Shown: one piece after another, positions 10,901 through 23,600 of the stretch
Layout: the number at the start of each line of letters is the position of its first letter
How positions within the stretch are numbered: the first letter of the stretch is position 1
DNA from: Locusta migratoria
Taxonomy: Eukaryota; Arthropoda; Insecta; Orthoptera; Acrididae
DNA: 64,000 nucleotides
NCBI GenBank assembly: GCA_026315105.1
Contig: CM048744.1
Location: 930,309,503 to 930,373,502 of the forward strand
Reading direction: 5' to 3'
Translations under genes and position numbers: made by a program
Notes under the pieces: model-generated
Seen by the model: only the letters and a program-made list of their open reading frames with translations
Database searches by the model: none
Told to the model about the DNA's origin: nothing

Positions 10901-13900
10901 GTCCTGTGTAAAATAAGTAGCGGATCAAAGGCCTCTATCCAGTCACTCGATGATCATTCTGGGGTAGTGATAAAAGACAGAAAATGATGGTCGAAGATTT
11001 AAATTTAACATTTAAGAAATCATTCACGCTGGAGGACCATACAAACATATCTCCATTTGATGATCTCACTAACTCCAAATGTTCAAAATTTTTTTAATCT
11101 ATGGAACCAAATTGCGTCATCAGTCCGTAGCTTACAGACTACTTAAACTAAGGTAAACTAACCTAACTAACTAACTAACACACACATCCATGCCCCAGGG
11201 AGGACTCGAACCTCCGACGGCGAGCAAACGCGCGCTCCGCAGCCAGGCGCCTTAGACCACTCGGCTACTGTACCGCTGCTCACTAACTCCCAAGTGGAGG
11301 ACATAGTAATAGGCATAGCCGGTGTAGAGGAAGAGCTGAAAGAGCTTAAAACAAACAAGTCGCCAGGTCCAGAAGGAGTACCAATCCGGTTTTACAAAGC
11401 TTGCATTTATCGCGAATCTTTGATCAAGCACAACGTTCCAAGTGACTAGAAAAAGATGCAGGTGACTCCCGTGTATAAGAAAGGCAAAAGAATGGTCCCA
11501 CAAATTTACATATGTATATCATTAACATCAGTTTGTTGTAGAGTTCTTGAACATATAATCGGTTCTAATATAGTAAATTTCCTTGAGACGAAAAAGCTTC
11601 TAGCCATGCGTCAACACGGCTTTGGGAAGCATCGATCGTGCGAAACTCAGTTAACCTTTTCTCACATGACATCTTGCGTGCTATGGATGAAGGGCAACAG
11701 GCAGGCTGCACATTTCTTGATTATTAAAAGGCGTTCGATACGGTGCCGCACCGCAGACTGCTAACGAAGGTACGAGCGTAGGGAATAGCTACCCATGTAT
11801 GTGAGTGCTTCGAAGACTACTTAAGTTGTCCTCGGTGGTGACTGCTCATCAGAGACTAGGATATCGTCATGAGTGCCCCAGGGAAGTTCGATAGGACCGC
11901 TAATATTTTCTATCTATATAAATGATCTGACGGTCAGAGTGAGTTGCAATCTACGGCTGTTTACTGATGATGCTGTGGTGTACAGGAGGGTGTCGTCATT
12001 GAGTGACTGTACTAGGATGCAGGATGATTTGTACCACATTTTTAGATGTTGTGAGGAATGGAAACTAGCGGTAAATGTAGAAAAATGTAAGGTGATGCAG
12101 ATGAGTAGGAGCAAAAATCCCGTAATTTTGGAATACAGCATTAGTAGTGTGCTGCTTGACAGAGTCGCGTCAATTAAATATGTAGGCGTAACGCTACACA
12201 GCGATATAAATTGGAACGAGCATATAAGGACAGTCGTGGGGAAGGTGGATTGTCGACTTGCGCATAATAGTTCGCGATCGGGAGCGCTCACTTTAGTTCG
12301 CGACTCTTTTAGTTCATCCGCACCCAGTGACGGCTGAGCGGCGTGGTCTGCGCATGCAGGTGGAGGGAGAAGTTCCCCCACCTAGCTGCTTTATGCGCCT
12401 TCTGCGTGAACCGCTAACGATATCACGCAAACCAAAAGAAAAATTGTGGATAATTACTCGCGTTTAAGTTATGAGTTATCTCTATATCTTGGCATTATGG
12501 ATATTGTAGAGTGCAGAATACTTCAAAACAGAAATTTTGTAGCATTGAACTATGAAATCTAGCCGGCAGACGCTCACCTCGAAACGGCTCTCATCAGCAG
12601 AAGATAAACACGTGATTTTTAATTCTGCTGCGTGACCTCTCGCTATTGCCCGTCGGTCTTCGGAAAAGAATCCAACGAACTAAGAAACGAGATACGTTTG
12701 GCATAATAGTTCGCGACCGATAACGCATGTTTTAGTTCGCGACTGATCGCGCATATTTTAGTTCGCGAACGATTGCGCATATTTTAGTTCGCGACCGATC
12801 GCGCATATCTTAGATCGCGACCGATAGCTCTTCGTTTAGTTCGCAGCTCGGTCGCGAAGTAGGTCGCTCTTTTTAGTTCGTCCGCTCTTTTTGGCTTTTT
12901 CTACCGCTACTAAAAGAGCTTTTATGACAGCTTTTTATATAATGATCAGTGTTGCCCACGCGTGTGTTATTACCCGTATTTTTGGGCAGTTAGACATCAA
13001 ATACTTAATCAAATAAAACCAGTTATTTACACGAATGGGTGATACAATGATATTCAGCTACTGTGCATACAGAGTACTCGTAGTATTTTATTTTTAAAAT
13101 GGATTTCTTTATTTATTTAATAGGTCATTGAAGGAACATTACCTATAAATCACGCGATGCTGCGCGCTCTCACGTCCTCTCACTGTTCCCCGTCAGCCTT
13201 CGGAAAAGGAGCGGACGAACTAGTTCGCGTAGTTCGCCTGCGCGAGCGCTCTTCCGAACTAATTCGTTCGCGAACTACACAAGACTAGTGGATGGTTGAC
13301 TTCGCTTTATTGGGAGACGTTTGGGAAGATGTGAAAACGCTTGAGCGAAGCCATCTTGAGGATTGCTCAAGTTTTTTTTGAATCGCTACCAGACTGGTTT
13401 AAAGGAAGTTATAGAATCAAATTCAGAGGTGAACGGCTATGTTTGAGTAGGTTTGTTAATGCGGGAGTGTTACTAAAATACTTCGGGAACTCAAATGGGA
13501 GTTGCTGGGGGGAAAGCGACGTTCTTTCCCAGAAACACTGTTGAAGAAATTTAGAAGGGCGAAATTTGAAGTGGACTGCGGAAAGATTCTACTGCCACCA
13601 ATCTACATTTCGCGGAAAGACCACAAAGATAAAATCAAGGAGATTAGTGCTCTTCTAGATGCATACAAGTATTCGTTTTACCCTCGTTCTAAAAGGGAGT
13701 GAAAAAGGAAAGCAAGTAACTAGTAGTGGTACTGAGTACTCTCCGCCACACATCTTTGCGTGGATTGCGCGGTATTATTTAGTTGTAAATCTATAAATAC
13801 ATATTCACTCTGGAAATCATATTTAAGTGCCAGACATAGGGTTTATCAAACTGATTTCATGATATTTCTCTACCGATCAGTTCGCTAAAAGCGAACGGTA

Positions 13901-15320
13901 AAAAGAAATAAAATCTAAATCTTCCTATTTTGAATTTGATGTCTTATATTTGTCTATGATGATCATACAGATGAATGCTAACAAAATATGTTTGCATTCA
14001 CAGCAAGAAGTTTGGTGAAAGAAATTTCACAAACAGATCTCCTCGCAACGAATAACGCTTTTCTGTTAATGTTTTCCACCCCAAATCTTCCATCATTTCT
14101 GTGACACCGTCTCCTCTGTAACGCGATAATACGAAACGAGCTGCCCTTCTCTGAACTTTTTTTACGTCCTCCGTCAGTCCCAACAGTTGAGGATCCCGTA
14201 ATGCATAGCAAAATTCCAAAATAGGACAGACAAGTTTAGTGCAGACAGTTTCTTTAGTAGAAATATAGAGTTTTCTGAGTATTTGGCCAATGACACGTAC
14301 CCTTTGTTTCGCCCTTCCCGCGATATTTTCTGTGTGTTCTCTCCAATTAAAATTGTTTGTAATTGTAATTCCTACGTATTCAGTTGAATGTACTGCCTTT
14401 ATATTTTATCGTGCAAATGAAGTTTGGTGAAAGAAATTTCACAAACAGATCTCGCCGCAACGAATAACGCTTTTCTGTCAATGTTTTACACCCCAAATTT
14501 TGCATCATTTCTGTAACACTGTCTCCTCTGTTACACGATAATACGAATCGAGCTGCCCTTCTCTGGACATTTTTTACGTCCTCCGTCAGTCCCACCAGTT
14601 AAGGATCCCGTAATGCATAGCAAAATTCCAAAATAGGACAGACAAATTTAGTGCAGACAGTTTCTTTAGTAGAACTATTGAGTTTTCTGAATATTTGGCT
14701 AATGACACGTACCCTTTGTTTCGCCCTTCCCGCGATATTTTCTGTGTGTTCTCTCCAATTAAAATTGTTTGTAATTGTAATTCCTTCGTATTCTGTAGAA
14801 TGTACGACCTTTTTATGTTATTTATCGTGCAAATGAAGTTTAACTGACTTAATCTAGATTTGATATGGACGACTTGACACTCAATTATTTATGGGCAACC
14901 TCCAATTTTTGCACCATGCAAATATCGTATCTAAATCGTTTTGTAGCTGCTTTTGATCTTCGGGTGACGTTACTATCCGTTAAATAACAGCATTATCCGC
15001 GAACAGTCTAAGAGGGGCTGCTCAGATTGTCTCCTAAATCGTTTATAAAGACAAGGAACGGTAGGGCCCTATAATACTTCCTTAGGGAACGCCATATATC
15101 ATTAAAAAAAATGTTCAAATGTTTGTAGAATCTAGGGGACTTAACTACGGGGTCATCAGTCCCTAAACTTACAAACTACATATGAACTACTTACGAACTA
15201 GGACGGCACAAATATCCATGCCCGAGAGGGGATTCGAACCCCCGACCGTAGTGGCCGTGCAGACCGTGACTGGAGCACCTTCGTCCCCTCGGCCAGCGCG
15301 GCCGGCCATATATCACTCCC

Positions 15321-15383
<63 letters not shown>

Positions 15384-17829
15384 GAAAATAACCCACATTA
15401 ATTATTTTAAGAGGCTTAGTGCACGTTCAGGACATGTTTTCAATGCTAAATATGATCAGGATGAACCAAGAACGCGATATACCCTAATCAGTTAGAGTTC
15501 AGAGATGTGGTAACGAATAAATATGAACACGAGTGCGTCCCCGAAATGGCTGACGTCTTTCAAGCCCTTATTGTAGTCAACTCAATGAAGTCACTTTGTC
15601 TTTCATCGGAGTTTTATTCACTGGGTCAGTTTATTTCACAGTCACCTAAATTCATCCGATCCTGCTCACAGCTCATACTCTATTCCTGCATCAGGGAAGG
15701 GAGAGTAAAACAAGAAGGAATTACTCTGAGTAGTTAACGTCATTGCCTTGCTTAGACTTTATCAATATTCCATAAAATATTCTCGGTTTACTAGCCACAT
15801 CATGTCGGATAAAATCCTCCAGCTTTCGGTGGGAAGCTCTGCCATCGTCATCAGGATTAAAATCACAGATTGCCGGTGTTTTTTCTCCACTTTTCATTCC
15901 TCTTCCTTAGGGGGAGAGGCGGGCTGTTATAGGGCATGCCGCCCTTTTCAGCCATTGGATTTTTAGGTTTATTCTGTTTTGGCCCAGTTTATTATTTTTT
16001 GCTAGGGATATTGGGGGGGAGGGGATGTTTGTCCCAATTGGGAATATTCCGGGGACGTGGGGACAGCTATGGTATTCATCTTACAGCCAACAGGGAACCA
16101 CGGAAACCTGGGCCAGAGCTGTTTTGTCTTCTTGTCTTCTTCTTCTCCCGCTATGTTCGGCTGCGAGGGCTGGGGTTACCATCTTCTTATCCTCTCTTGG
16201 CGTCTTCTCTCTTGTTCTTCTTGTCTTTCTTTGGCTTCTGCGCGTCTGACCATTTCTATCTGCCAGTAGCGGTACATGTAGCCTGGGTTTCTATATTCCG
16301 AACTCGATTTTATGTCGTCTAGTCGCGACTGTTGGGTTAGCTTCTCGCAGTCGAAGGGATCCATGACCTCGTCCGTCATGATCGCCTTCTCAACCGTCGT
16401 GGTGCGTGGTGCTTCTCTGGCAGCATCTGTTTGGGCGTCTCGTTCTTCTGTTTTGGTTTTCCACGTTTGCGGCCATCTCTCTGCTCGAGAAACTGCCGAT
16501 CCTTCGCCCGGTCGCCGGTGTTGGCAAGGCGTTGTGCTTATATAGCTGCAGCGCTGCGTCTGGAAGCTTCTGGAGGGCCGGATAGCGCCTGTGTGGAAAG
16601 ACAGCGCGGGCCGATGGGCCGCGGTACCGAGGCCTACGAGAAAGACAGGCCGCGGCGTGCACGTCATATCACGTGATCAAGTGAGGCCTGTGCAGTCGCG
16701 ATCGCTAACGGATTGGCTAGCCGTTATGAGACAGTGGGCTGTACCCCAGCGGCCGGCCAATCTGCTAGCGATCGCGACGGCACAGGCCTCACTTGATCAC
16801 GTGATATGACGTGCGCGCCGCGGCCTGTCGGTCTCGCAGGTCTCGCGCGATACCGCGTGACATCAGGTGGGGCGTACCGCCGGCGCCACGTTTGATGCTG
16901 GCGCTCTCGCTTCCCTATTACCGCGAAACCTGCGTTTCCGCTCTACGTCCAGGGCTCGCCCCCACGCCCTGCTGAGTGTATACTCCTGGTCTCTGTTGAA
17001 ATTGTTGACGTTTAATCTGATTTCATCCGCCTCATTTATAACAGAATCCCAGTAATATGATGTTTGAGCCAGAATTTTCGTATTTTCAAATTGTATTTTA
17101 TGCCCATTTGTTAGGCAATGTTCTGGCAAGGCTCACTTCTCAAGCTCTCTTTGTTGACCTTGTTCTGCACAACGTTCAGCAACAGTTCTAATATTTTGTC
17201 CAATGTAAATACTTACGCACTCACAGGGGATGCCATATACCCTTAGAAAACGCAGACCTGTACTGTCCTTAATGGGGCATAACATGTTGCTGATCTTGGA
17301 GGCAGGCCAGAAAACTGGTCTCAGTCCAGGTCTCTTCAGGAGGCGTCCAATCTTGCTAGTCGTTGCTCCACAGAATGGGAGGAAAGCTGCTGGCTTGGCC
17401 TTGTCTGTGGATTCACGAGTTTCTTTACATCGGTGGCAACGGAAAGCTTTAGAAATTTTACTTTTGCTGTAACCGTTTTCCTCGAAAAAACGCTTCAAAT
17501 ATTGGAATTCAGACTCTAAATGGTCGTCGTCAAAAATAACCTTTGGCCTGTGTAATAGCGTGTTCAGGACAGCTTTCTTGTGTACATGATGATGGAAGCT
17601 GTTGCCGTTCAAGTAGCGATCAGTGTGTGTAGATTTCCTGTAGACTGAATGACCAAGCCGGCCTCCTGCTGTTTGCTCCACCAAAACATCCAAGAATGGT
17701 AGCTTACCATCCTTCTCCATTTCGACAGTGAATTTTATGTTGGGATGGACACCGTTCATGTGGTCTAGATTAAACGTCAACAATTTCAACAGGGACCAGA
17801 GGTATACACCCTGCAGGGCGTGGGGCAGG

Positions 17830-17887
<58 letters not shown>

Positions 17888-20602
17888 ATGAGACTCAACT
17901 ACAGGGTCATCAGTCCCTAAACTTCAAAACTACTTACGAACTAGCTAATACTAAGGACTGCAGAAATATCCATGCCCGAGGGAGGATTCGAACCCCCGAC
18001 CGTAGTGGCCGTGCAGACCGTGATTGAAGCGCCTCAGTCCCCTCGGCCACCGTGGCCGGCCCTTCGAGGACCATTCGAGCGCTTTACCCCAAGACCACCG
18101 GGGTTGACTAGAAAAGCACTTAAAATCGTTCAACAGTGGAAAGGCCGCTGGACCTGATTGGATGCCAATTTGACATTATACGGAATATACGAAGGTGATT
18201 GTCCCCCTTCTAGCAGCTGTGAAGTGAAGGTCTATAGAGGAGCGAAGTGTTGCTAAGGATTGGAAAAAGGTGCAGATCATTTCCGTTTCCGAGAAGGATC
18301 ATACATTCGATGTGCCAAACTATAGGTCTGACATCAGTCAGTTGCAGATTTTTGGAACATGTTCTACGTTTTGAGTATTATGGCATTTCTGGAGACCGGA
18401 AATCTCCTTCGTGGTAATCGACATGGTTTCCAAAAAGGAACCATCATGTGAAATCCAACTCGCGCTATTCATCCACAAGATCCAAAGGGCAGTAGATACA
18501 GGATCACAGATAAATGGCGTGTTTCTTGACTTCCGTAAGGCGTTCGATACTGTTCAGCATCGTCGCCTGAGAAACAAAGTGCGAACATACGGAATATCAG
18601 ACCAACTGTGTTTCTAACTAACAGAGTGGAAACAGAGGTCTCGCGCTAATAGGGAAACGAGAGCGCCAGGTTCAAATGTGGCGCCGGCGGTACGCTCCGA
18701 GGCCTACGAGCAAGACAGGCCCCAGCGCAGTCGTCATGCCATGTAAGCAAGGTAGTTCCGAGTCGGCGCGATCGCTAGCTCAGTGGCTGCCCGCTATGAC
18801 GCGGTGGGCAGTGCCCCAGCGGCCGGCCAATCGTCTGGCGATCGCGCCAGCTCGGAACTACCGTGCTTACGACTGCGCTGGGGCCTGTCTTTCTCTTAGG
18901 CCACATGACGTCACGCGGTACCGCGGCCCATCGGCCCGCGCTGTCTTTCCGCGCAGGCTCTCGACGGCCCTCCAGAAGCTTCCAGACACAGCTGTTGCTA
19001 TATAAGCAGGACGCTTTCCCGACACCGACAGTCAGTGATTTTACTCCTGATGAAGATGGCGGAGCTTGCCATTGAAAGCTCGAAGATTTTATCCGACATG
19101 ACGCGGCTAGTAAACCGCCAATATTTTATGGAAGAATGTCGTCGTGAAAGACTCTGAGGACATTTATCAATGTTGCTCATTGTGATGAAGTACAGTGGTC
19201 GAATTAACTTTTTTATCGAAATTTATTCACAAAAGCTAATTTAACCAGCTGAGCTGTATTCCGATTAAATGATAAAAAACAAATAAACTTGGAATGTTAA
19301 AATTTATTTCGACCACTATACTTCGTCACAATGCAGGAATATTTAAAAAACCTAAGCAAGGCAATCACTGAAACAACATACGGAATACCTTGATCATTCA
19401 AAAATGTTCAAATGTTTGTATAGCTTATGGGACTTAACTACAGGGTCATTAGTCCCTAAACTTACAAACTACTTATGAATTAACTAATGATGGCACAAAT
19501 ATCCATGCCCGAGGGGGGATTCGAACCCCCGACCGTAGTGACCGTTCAGACCGTGACTGTAGCGCCTCAGTCCCCTCGGCCACCGCGGCCGGCCCTTGAT
19601 CATTCTTCCTAGTGTTGGAATACAGTTAAACAGTTAAAAGGTGCGAGCACAAAGGGATGAATGTTGGTGACTGTTGTAGTACACGGAACTTCGGGTTGGT
19701 TTTGGAGTCTTGCCCATATAGCCTTATAGTAAGGCTATCCCTGCGAAAAGTAGAAAATCTGGTTCGGGTCCCGGAATGGCACAAATTCTCTATGTCGCCA
19801 TTTGGTAATAACGTACATCTATACCAAATACCTGGGAGAAATTCTTTTGCGAATAAATTTCGAATAAAAAGTTCCAAAAAAACTGTCTAGAGGTGATAAT
19901 ACAGATAGTCTTTTTGTATTATTTCTGTTATATGGTATTATTAATTATTATATTAGGCACTTTGTACCCATGTGGTTGTTAAAATGAAAATAAAAGAAAC
20001 TTAATTACTAAAGGAGGCACCACACAAACTGCAAAATCCAATAGTAGCATCGCTCCTATCCAAATATCGAGCGATATGTCGATTACTAACTATTTGCAAC
20101 TCTTATGGGACGAAACTACGTTGGTTATCAGTCCCTACTTACAAACTACATAAACTGAGTTAAACTAACCTAACGACAACACAACACACATACATGCCCG
20201 AGGGAGGATTCGAACCTCCGACGCGGGAGGCCGCGCGATCTGCAACGTGGCGCTTCAGACCGCTCGGCCACTCCCGCGCGGCATGTAGATTACTCTAATC
20301 GCCTCATTGAGTCCGACTCAAATGCTAAGATCTGCGTATATTGTTTACGCATTTGTGTGTGAGGCCTAGATTCTGTCCAACTCAGAACACGGAATGAAAT
20401 TCGCAAAGACTTCATCATGCCCTGATATCGATGAATTCTTGCCAGCTGCGTGATAAAACAGCTCTGCTGCGTCACACATTCATCGATACAAGTTTGAATT
20501 TTCCCCCGGTACCTGTATCAGTATCAAATTTGTGACTAATTTGCGTGGGTTCTTGGTGGTCTGTATATGCGTGTTTTATTTTCTTTATTTACTTAGATTA
20601 CT

Positions 20603-20633
<31 letters not shown>

Positions 20634-23600
20634 CTCGCGCGCTCGCATGTGCGCGTCGGAGCGTTTATTATAAGTAAATAATAAAATTTTAATTACCTGT
20701 TACTTTTTAGTGACATACGGTGCAAGGAACCCGTCGGCGTTCTATTACACAGAAATTCTGTCACATCTCTTTCTACAGACCCCAATTACAGTCGGAAATA
20801 GTACACGAATAGTTACTTTTGACGATGTTTCAACAATTCAACGTTTTTGGGAGGTAAGGTAACATGGAAACACTAAAGTAGCTCTAAGGACTCACTAATC
20901 GTTGCTAATAATATAATTCTTATGTTTCAAGTTTATGGAAAAACCAATGATGGATGGCCTCTACCGGAGTTCAGTAATTACGACTACGAAACAAGAAATA
21001 TCAGGGACAGAGAGAAAGGTGTTAAACGAAAATAAGATGCTTGGAGTACCACGCCTCAGACAGGTAAAAATGTTGAGAAAAAGCAAGACTAGTTTCGAAT
21101 TTGCAATATTCTGCCTTGCATTCCTCTCAGTTATAATCATCAATAGCTACAAAAGTCAAATTCTTTTTCCCAGATCCTTGGCCAGATATGTTTTATGAGA
21201 CTGCCCGCAAATAATAGCCAGCATATTTCAATATTAATGCAATATTTGCCATATATATAAGTTTAGCTATAATGAACACTACAAGACCGAAAGTCACTTG
21301 TGATTTGCTATATACTAATGAAGAGAGTGTGTTGCGAGACTGCGTTTTTATTCTCTCTCTTACCGTGGATGAATGAATTTATGTCTTTTAATATTTTTAA
21401 TGCTTGTAACGCAAAAATAATAGTAACTATTTATTTAACTACGCCCAAAAGATTGTAAATAAACATTACTCCTTCGGCGGCTTGTCCAACGCTAGGAGCG
21501 CTGATGTAATTACAACTGTCAGTTGGTAACAACTTTCACACCAGTGACTGTCGCGACTGTACATGTTAGTCTGCAGTGGTAGTATAGATTAATTGCAATA
21601 AAATACCATTTAACGTTTCCAATATTTTGAGTACAGAGATACAGCTGAATTCAGTGAATTTTCGTTTGTTTACTTGTACACCAGCTGCTTTTGATTGCCG
21701 TGGCCATATTTATCGTGTATCAGCAGTAGAGTGTTGGTGTTCAAGTTATGAAGTCGTGCTTTAGTTTAAAACGTGATGTTAGCCAGGTCTACTGTAAACA
21801 TGCAGCGCGTATTTCAGTATGCTGGGTACGCTGGTATGGTACGCGTTCTGTAATGTAAATTCTGCTTCTACAGAGTTTTTGTTGTGGTCTTCAGTCCGTA
21901 GACTAGTTTGATGCTGCTCTCCATGCTACCCTGTCCTGTGCAAGTCTCTTCATCTGAGAATAAGTTCGGCAACCTACAGGTTTTTTGAATCTGCTTACTA
22001 TATTCATCCCTCTGTCTCCCTCTACGGTTTTTACCCCACACGCTTCCTTCTAATGCTAAGTTGACAATTCCTTGATGTGCTTCTGAATGTGTCCAACCAG
22101 TCTATCCCATCTCTTAGTCAGAATATGCCAGAAACTCCTTTTTGCCCCGATTCGGTAAGCACCTCCTCCTTAGTTACGTGATCTACCCATATAATTTTCA
22201 TCATTCGTCTGTAGCACCACATTTCAAAAGCTTCTATCATCTTTTTATCTGAACTCCTTGTCGTCCACGTTTCACTCCCATACAATGCTACACACCAGAC
22301 AAATGTTTTCAGAAAGGACTTCCTAACCTTTAAATTAATATTGGATGTTAACAAGTTTCGCTTCTGTAGAAACGCTTTTCTTCCCATAGCCATTCTGCAT
22401 TTTATAGCTTCTTTACTTCGGCCATCAGAAGTTATCTTGCAAACCAAATAACAAAATTCATCTACTACTTTTATTGTCTCATTACCTAATGTAATTCCTT
22501 CAGCATCGCCTGATTTGCTGACATTGCATTCCATTACCTTCGTTTTACTCTTGTTAATGTTTATCTTATATCTTCCTTTCAAGACACTCTCCATCCCATT
22601 CAATTGCTCTTCCAGATCTTTTGCGGTCTCTGACAAAATTACTATGTCAACAACAAACCGCAATGTTTTTATTTCCTCTCCATATTTCTCCTTCCATTCC
22701 TTCACTGCCAGCTCAATGTACATATTGAACAACATTGGGGAAAGGCTACAACCCTGTCTTACTCCCTTCCCAACCTCTGCGTCCTTTTCTTGTCCTTCGA
22801 CTCTAATAACCGCTGTCTGGTTTTTGCATAGGTTGAATATAACTCTTCGCTCCCTATATTTTACCCCTGCTACCTTCAGAATTTGGAAGAGTGTATTCCA
22901 GTCGACATTGTCAAAAGCTTTCTCCAAATCGACAAACACTAAAAACGTAGGTTTCCCTTTCCTTAGGCTATCTTCTAAGATAAGTCGTAATGTGAGTATT
23001 GCCTCCCGTGTTCCTACATTTTTCCTAAATCCAAACTCATCTTCCCCGAGGTTGGTTTCCACAAGTTTTACCATTCGTCTGTAAATAATTCATGTTAGTA
23101 TTTTGCACCCATGACTTATTAAACTAATAGTTCTGTAATTTTCACACTTGTCTGCACTTGCTTTCTTTGGAATTGGAATTACAATATTCTTCTTGAAGTC
23201 GGAGGGTATTTCTCCTGTCTCATACATCTTATATACCAGGTGATACAATTTTTTCACGACTGACACTCCTAACGACATCAATAGTTCAGACAGAATATCA
23301 TCTACTCCAGGTGCCTTGTTTCGACTGAAGTCCTTCAGCGCTCTATCAAATTCTTCTCGCAGTATCATATCTCCTATCTCATCTTCCTCCACTTCATCTT
23401 CCTTCAAGTTTACTTCCTTTATATAGACACTCTATATATTCCTTCCACAGTTAAACTTTCCCCTCTTTGCTTAGTACTGGTTTTCCGTCTGAGTTCTTGA
23501 TATTCATACAGCTGCTTTTCTCGCCTCCAAATATTTCTTTTATTTTCCTGTAGGCGGTATCATTCTCCCCTACTTATGCATTCTTCTATGGTTCTGCATT

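Larger units (their letters stand above)
8985..13790 (+). mobile_element. non-LTR retrotransposon (CR1/Jockey-like), multiply interrupted
   Basis: Several + strand pieces of one LINE lie in order. These are the end of the endonuclease domain (LTGISDHDVIATMV, 8985-9047), the linker between endonuclease and RT (9742-10085, 10986-11076), RT (11279-12259), and a 3' end (13303-13790). They are separated by a TA-flanked mariner, an inverted LINE fragment, a SINE with a 12-bp duplication and a 1.03-kb unknown element. Stops and shifts make it non-functional. The clade is judged from RT motifs only. Confidence 0.7.
15780..16870 (-). repeat. 3' pseudo-LTR of PLE-2, long version
   Basis: It shares with the opposite-strand copy at 18651-19131 a GC-rich palindrome, a TATATAAG box and the outer end (CATAAAATATT, then TTACTAGCCAC). 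It is longer than that copy by a 642-bp segment bounded by a 9-bp direct repeat. Confidence 0.75.
15780..19162 (-). mobile_element. Penelope-like element with inverted pseudo-LTRs (PLE-2)
   Basis: In minus-strand order: a 31-bp tail (19132-19162); an inverted pseudo-LTR (19131 down to 18651, plus its coding edge at 17762-17829); a 5'-truncated RT thumb and GIY-YIG frame (17761-16863); and the 3' pseudo-LTR (16870-15780). TTTATCAATATT at 15768-15779 and TTTATCAATGTT at 19163-19174 form a 12-bp target duplication with one mismatch. The right pseudo-LTR is split by a SINE and a SINE-LINE fragment (17831-18650). PLEs are known for such direct or inverted terminal copies. Confidence 0.82.

Noticed and set aside
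12708..12837. CRISPR array
   Set aside because: Units are contiguous 26-bp tandem repeats without spacers, in a eukaryotic transposon.
15748..16322. Plus-strand open frames around 15.9-16.3 kb as genes
   Set aside because: They overlap in several frames and lie antisense to the charged minus-strand frame inside a PLE pseudo-LTR. Composition makes them open by chance.
17728..18027. Open frame spanning the poly-T tract at 17.8 kb
   Set aside because: It is an artefact of a PLE edge, a homopolymer (poly-Phe) and a SINE read through.
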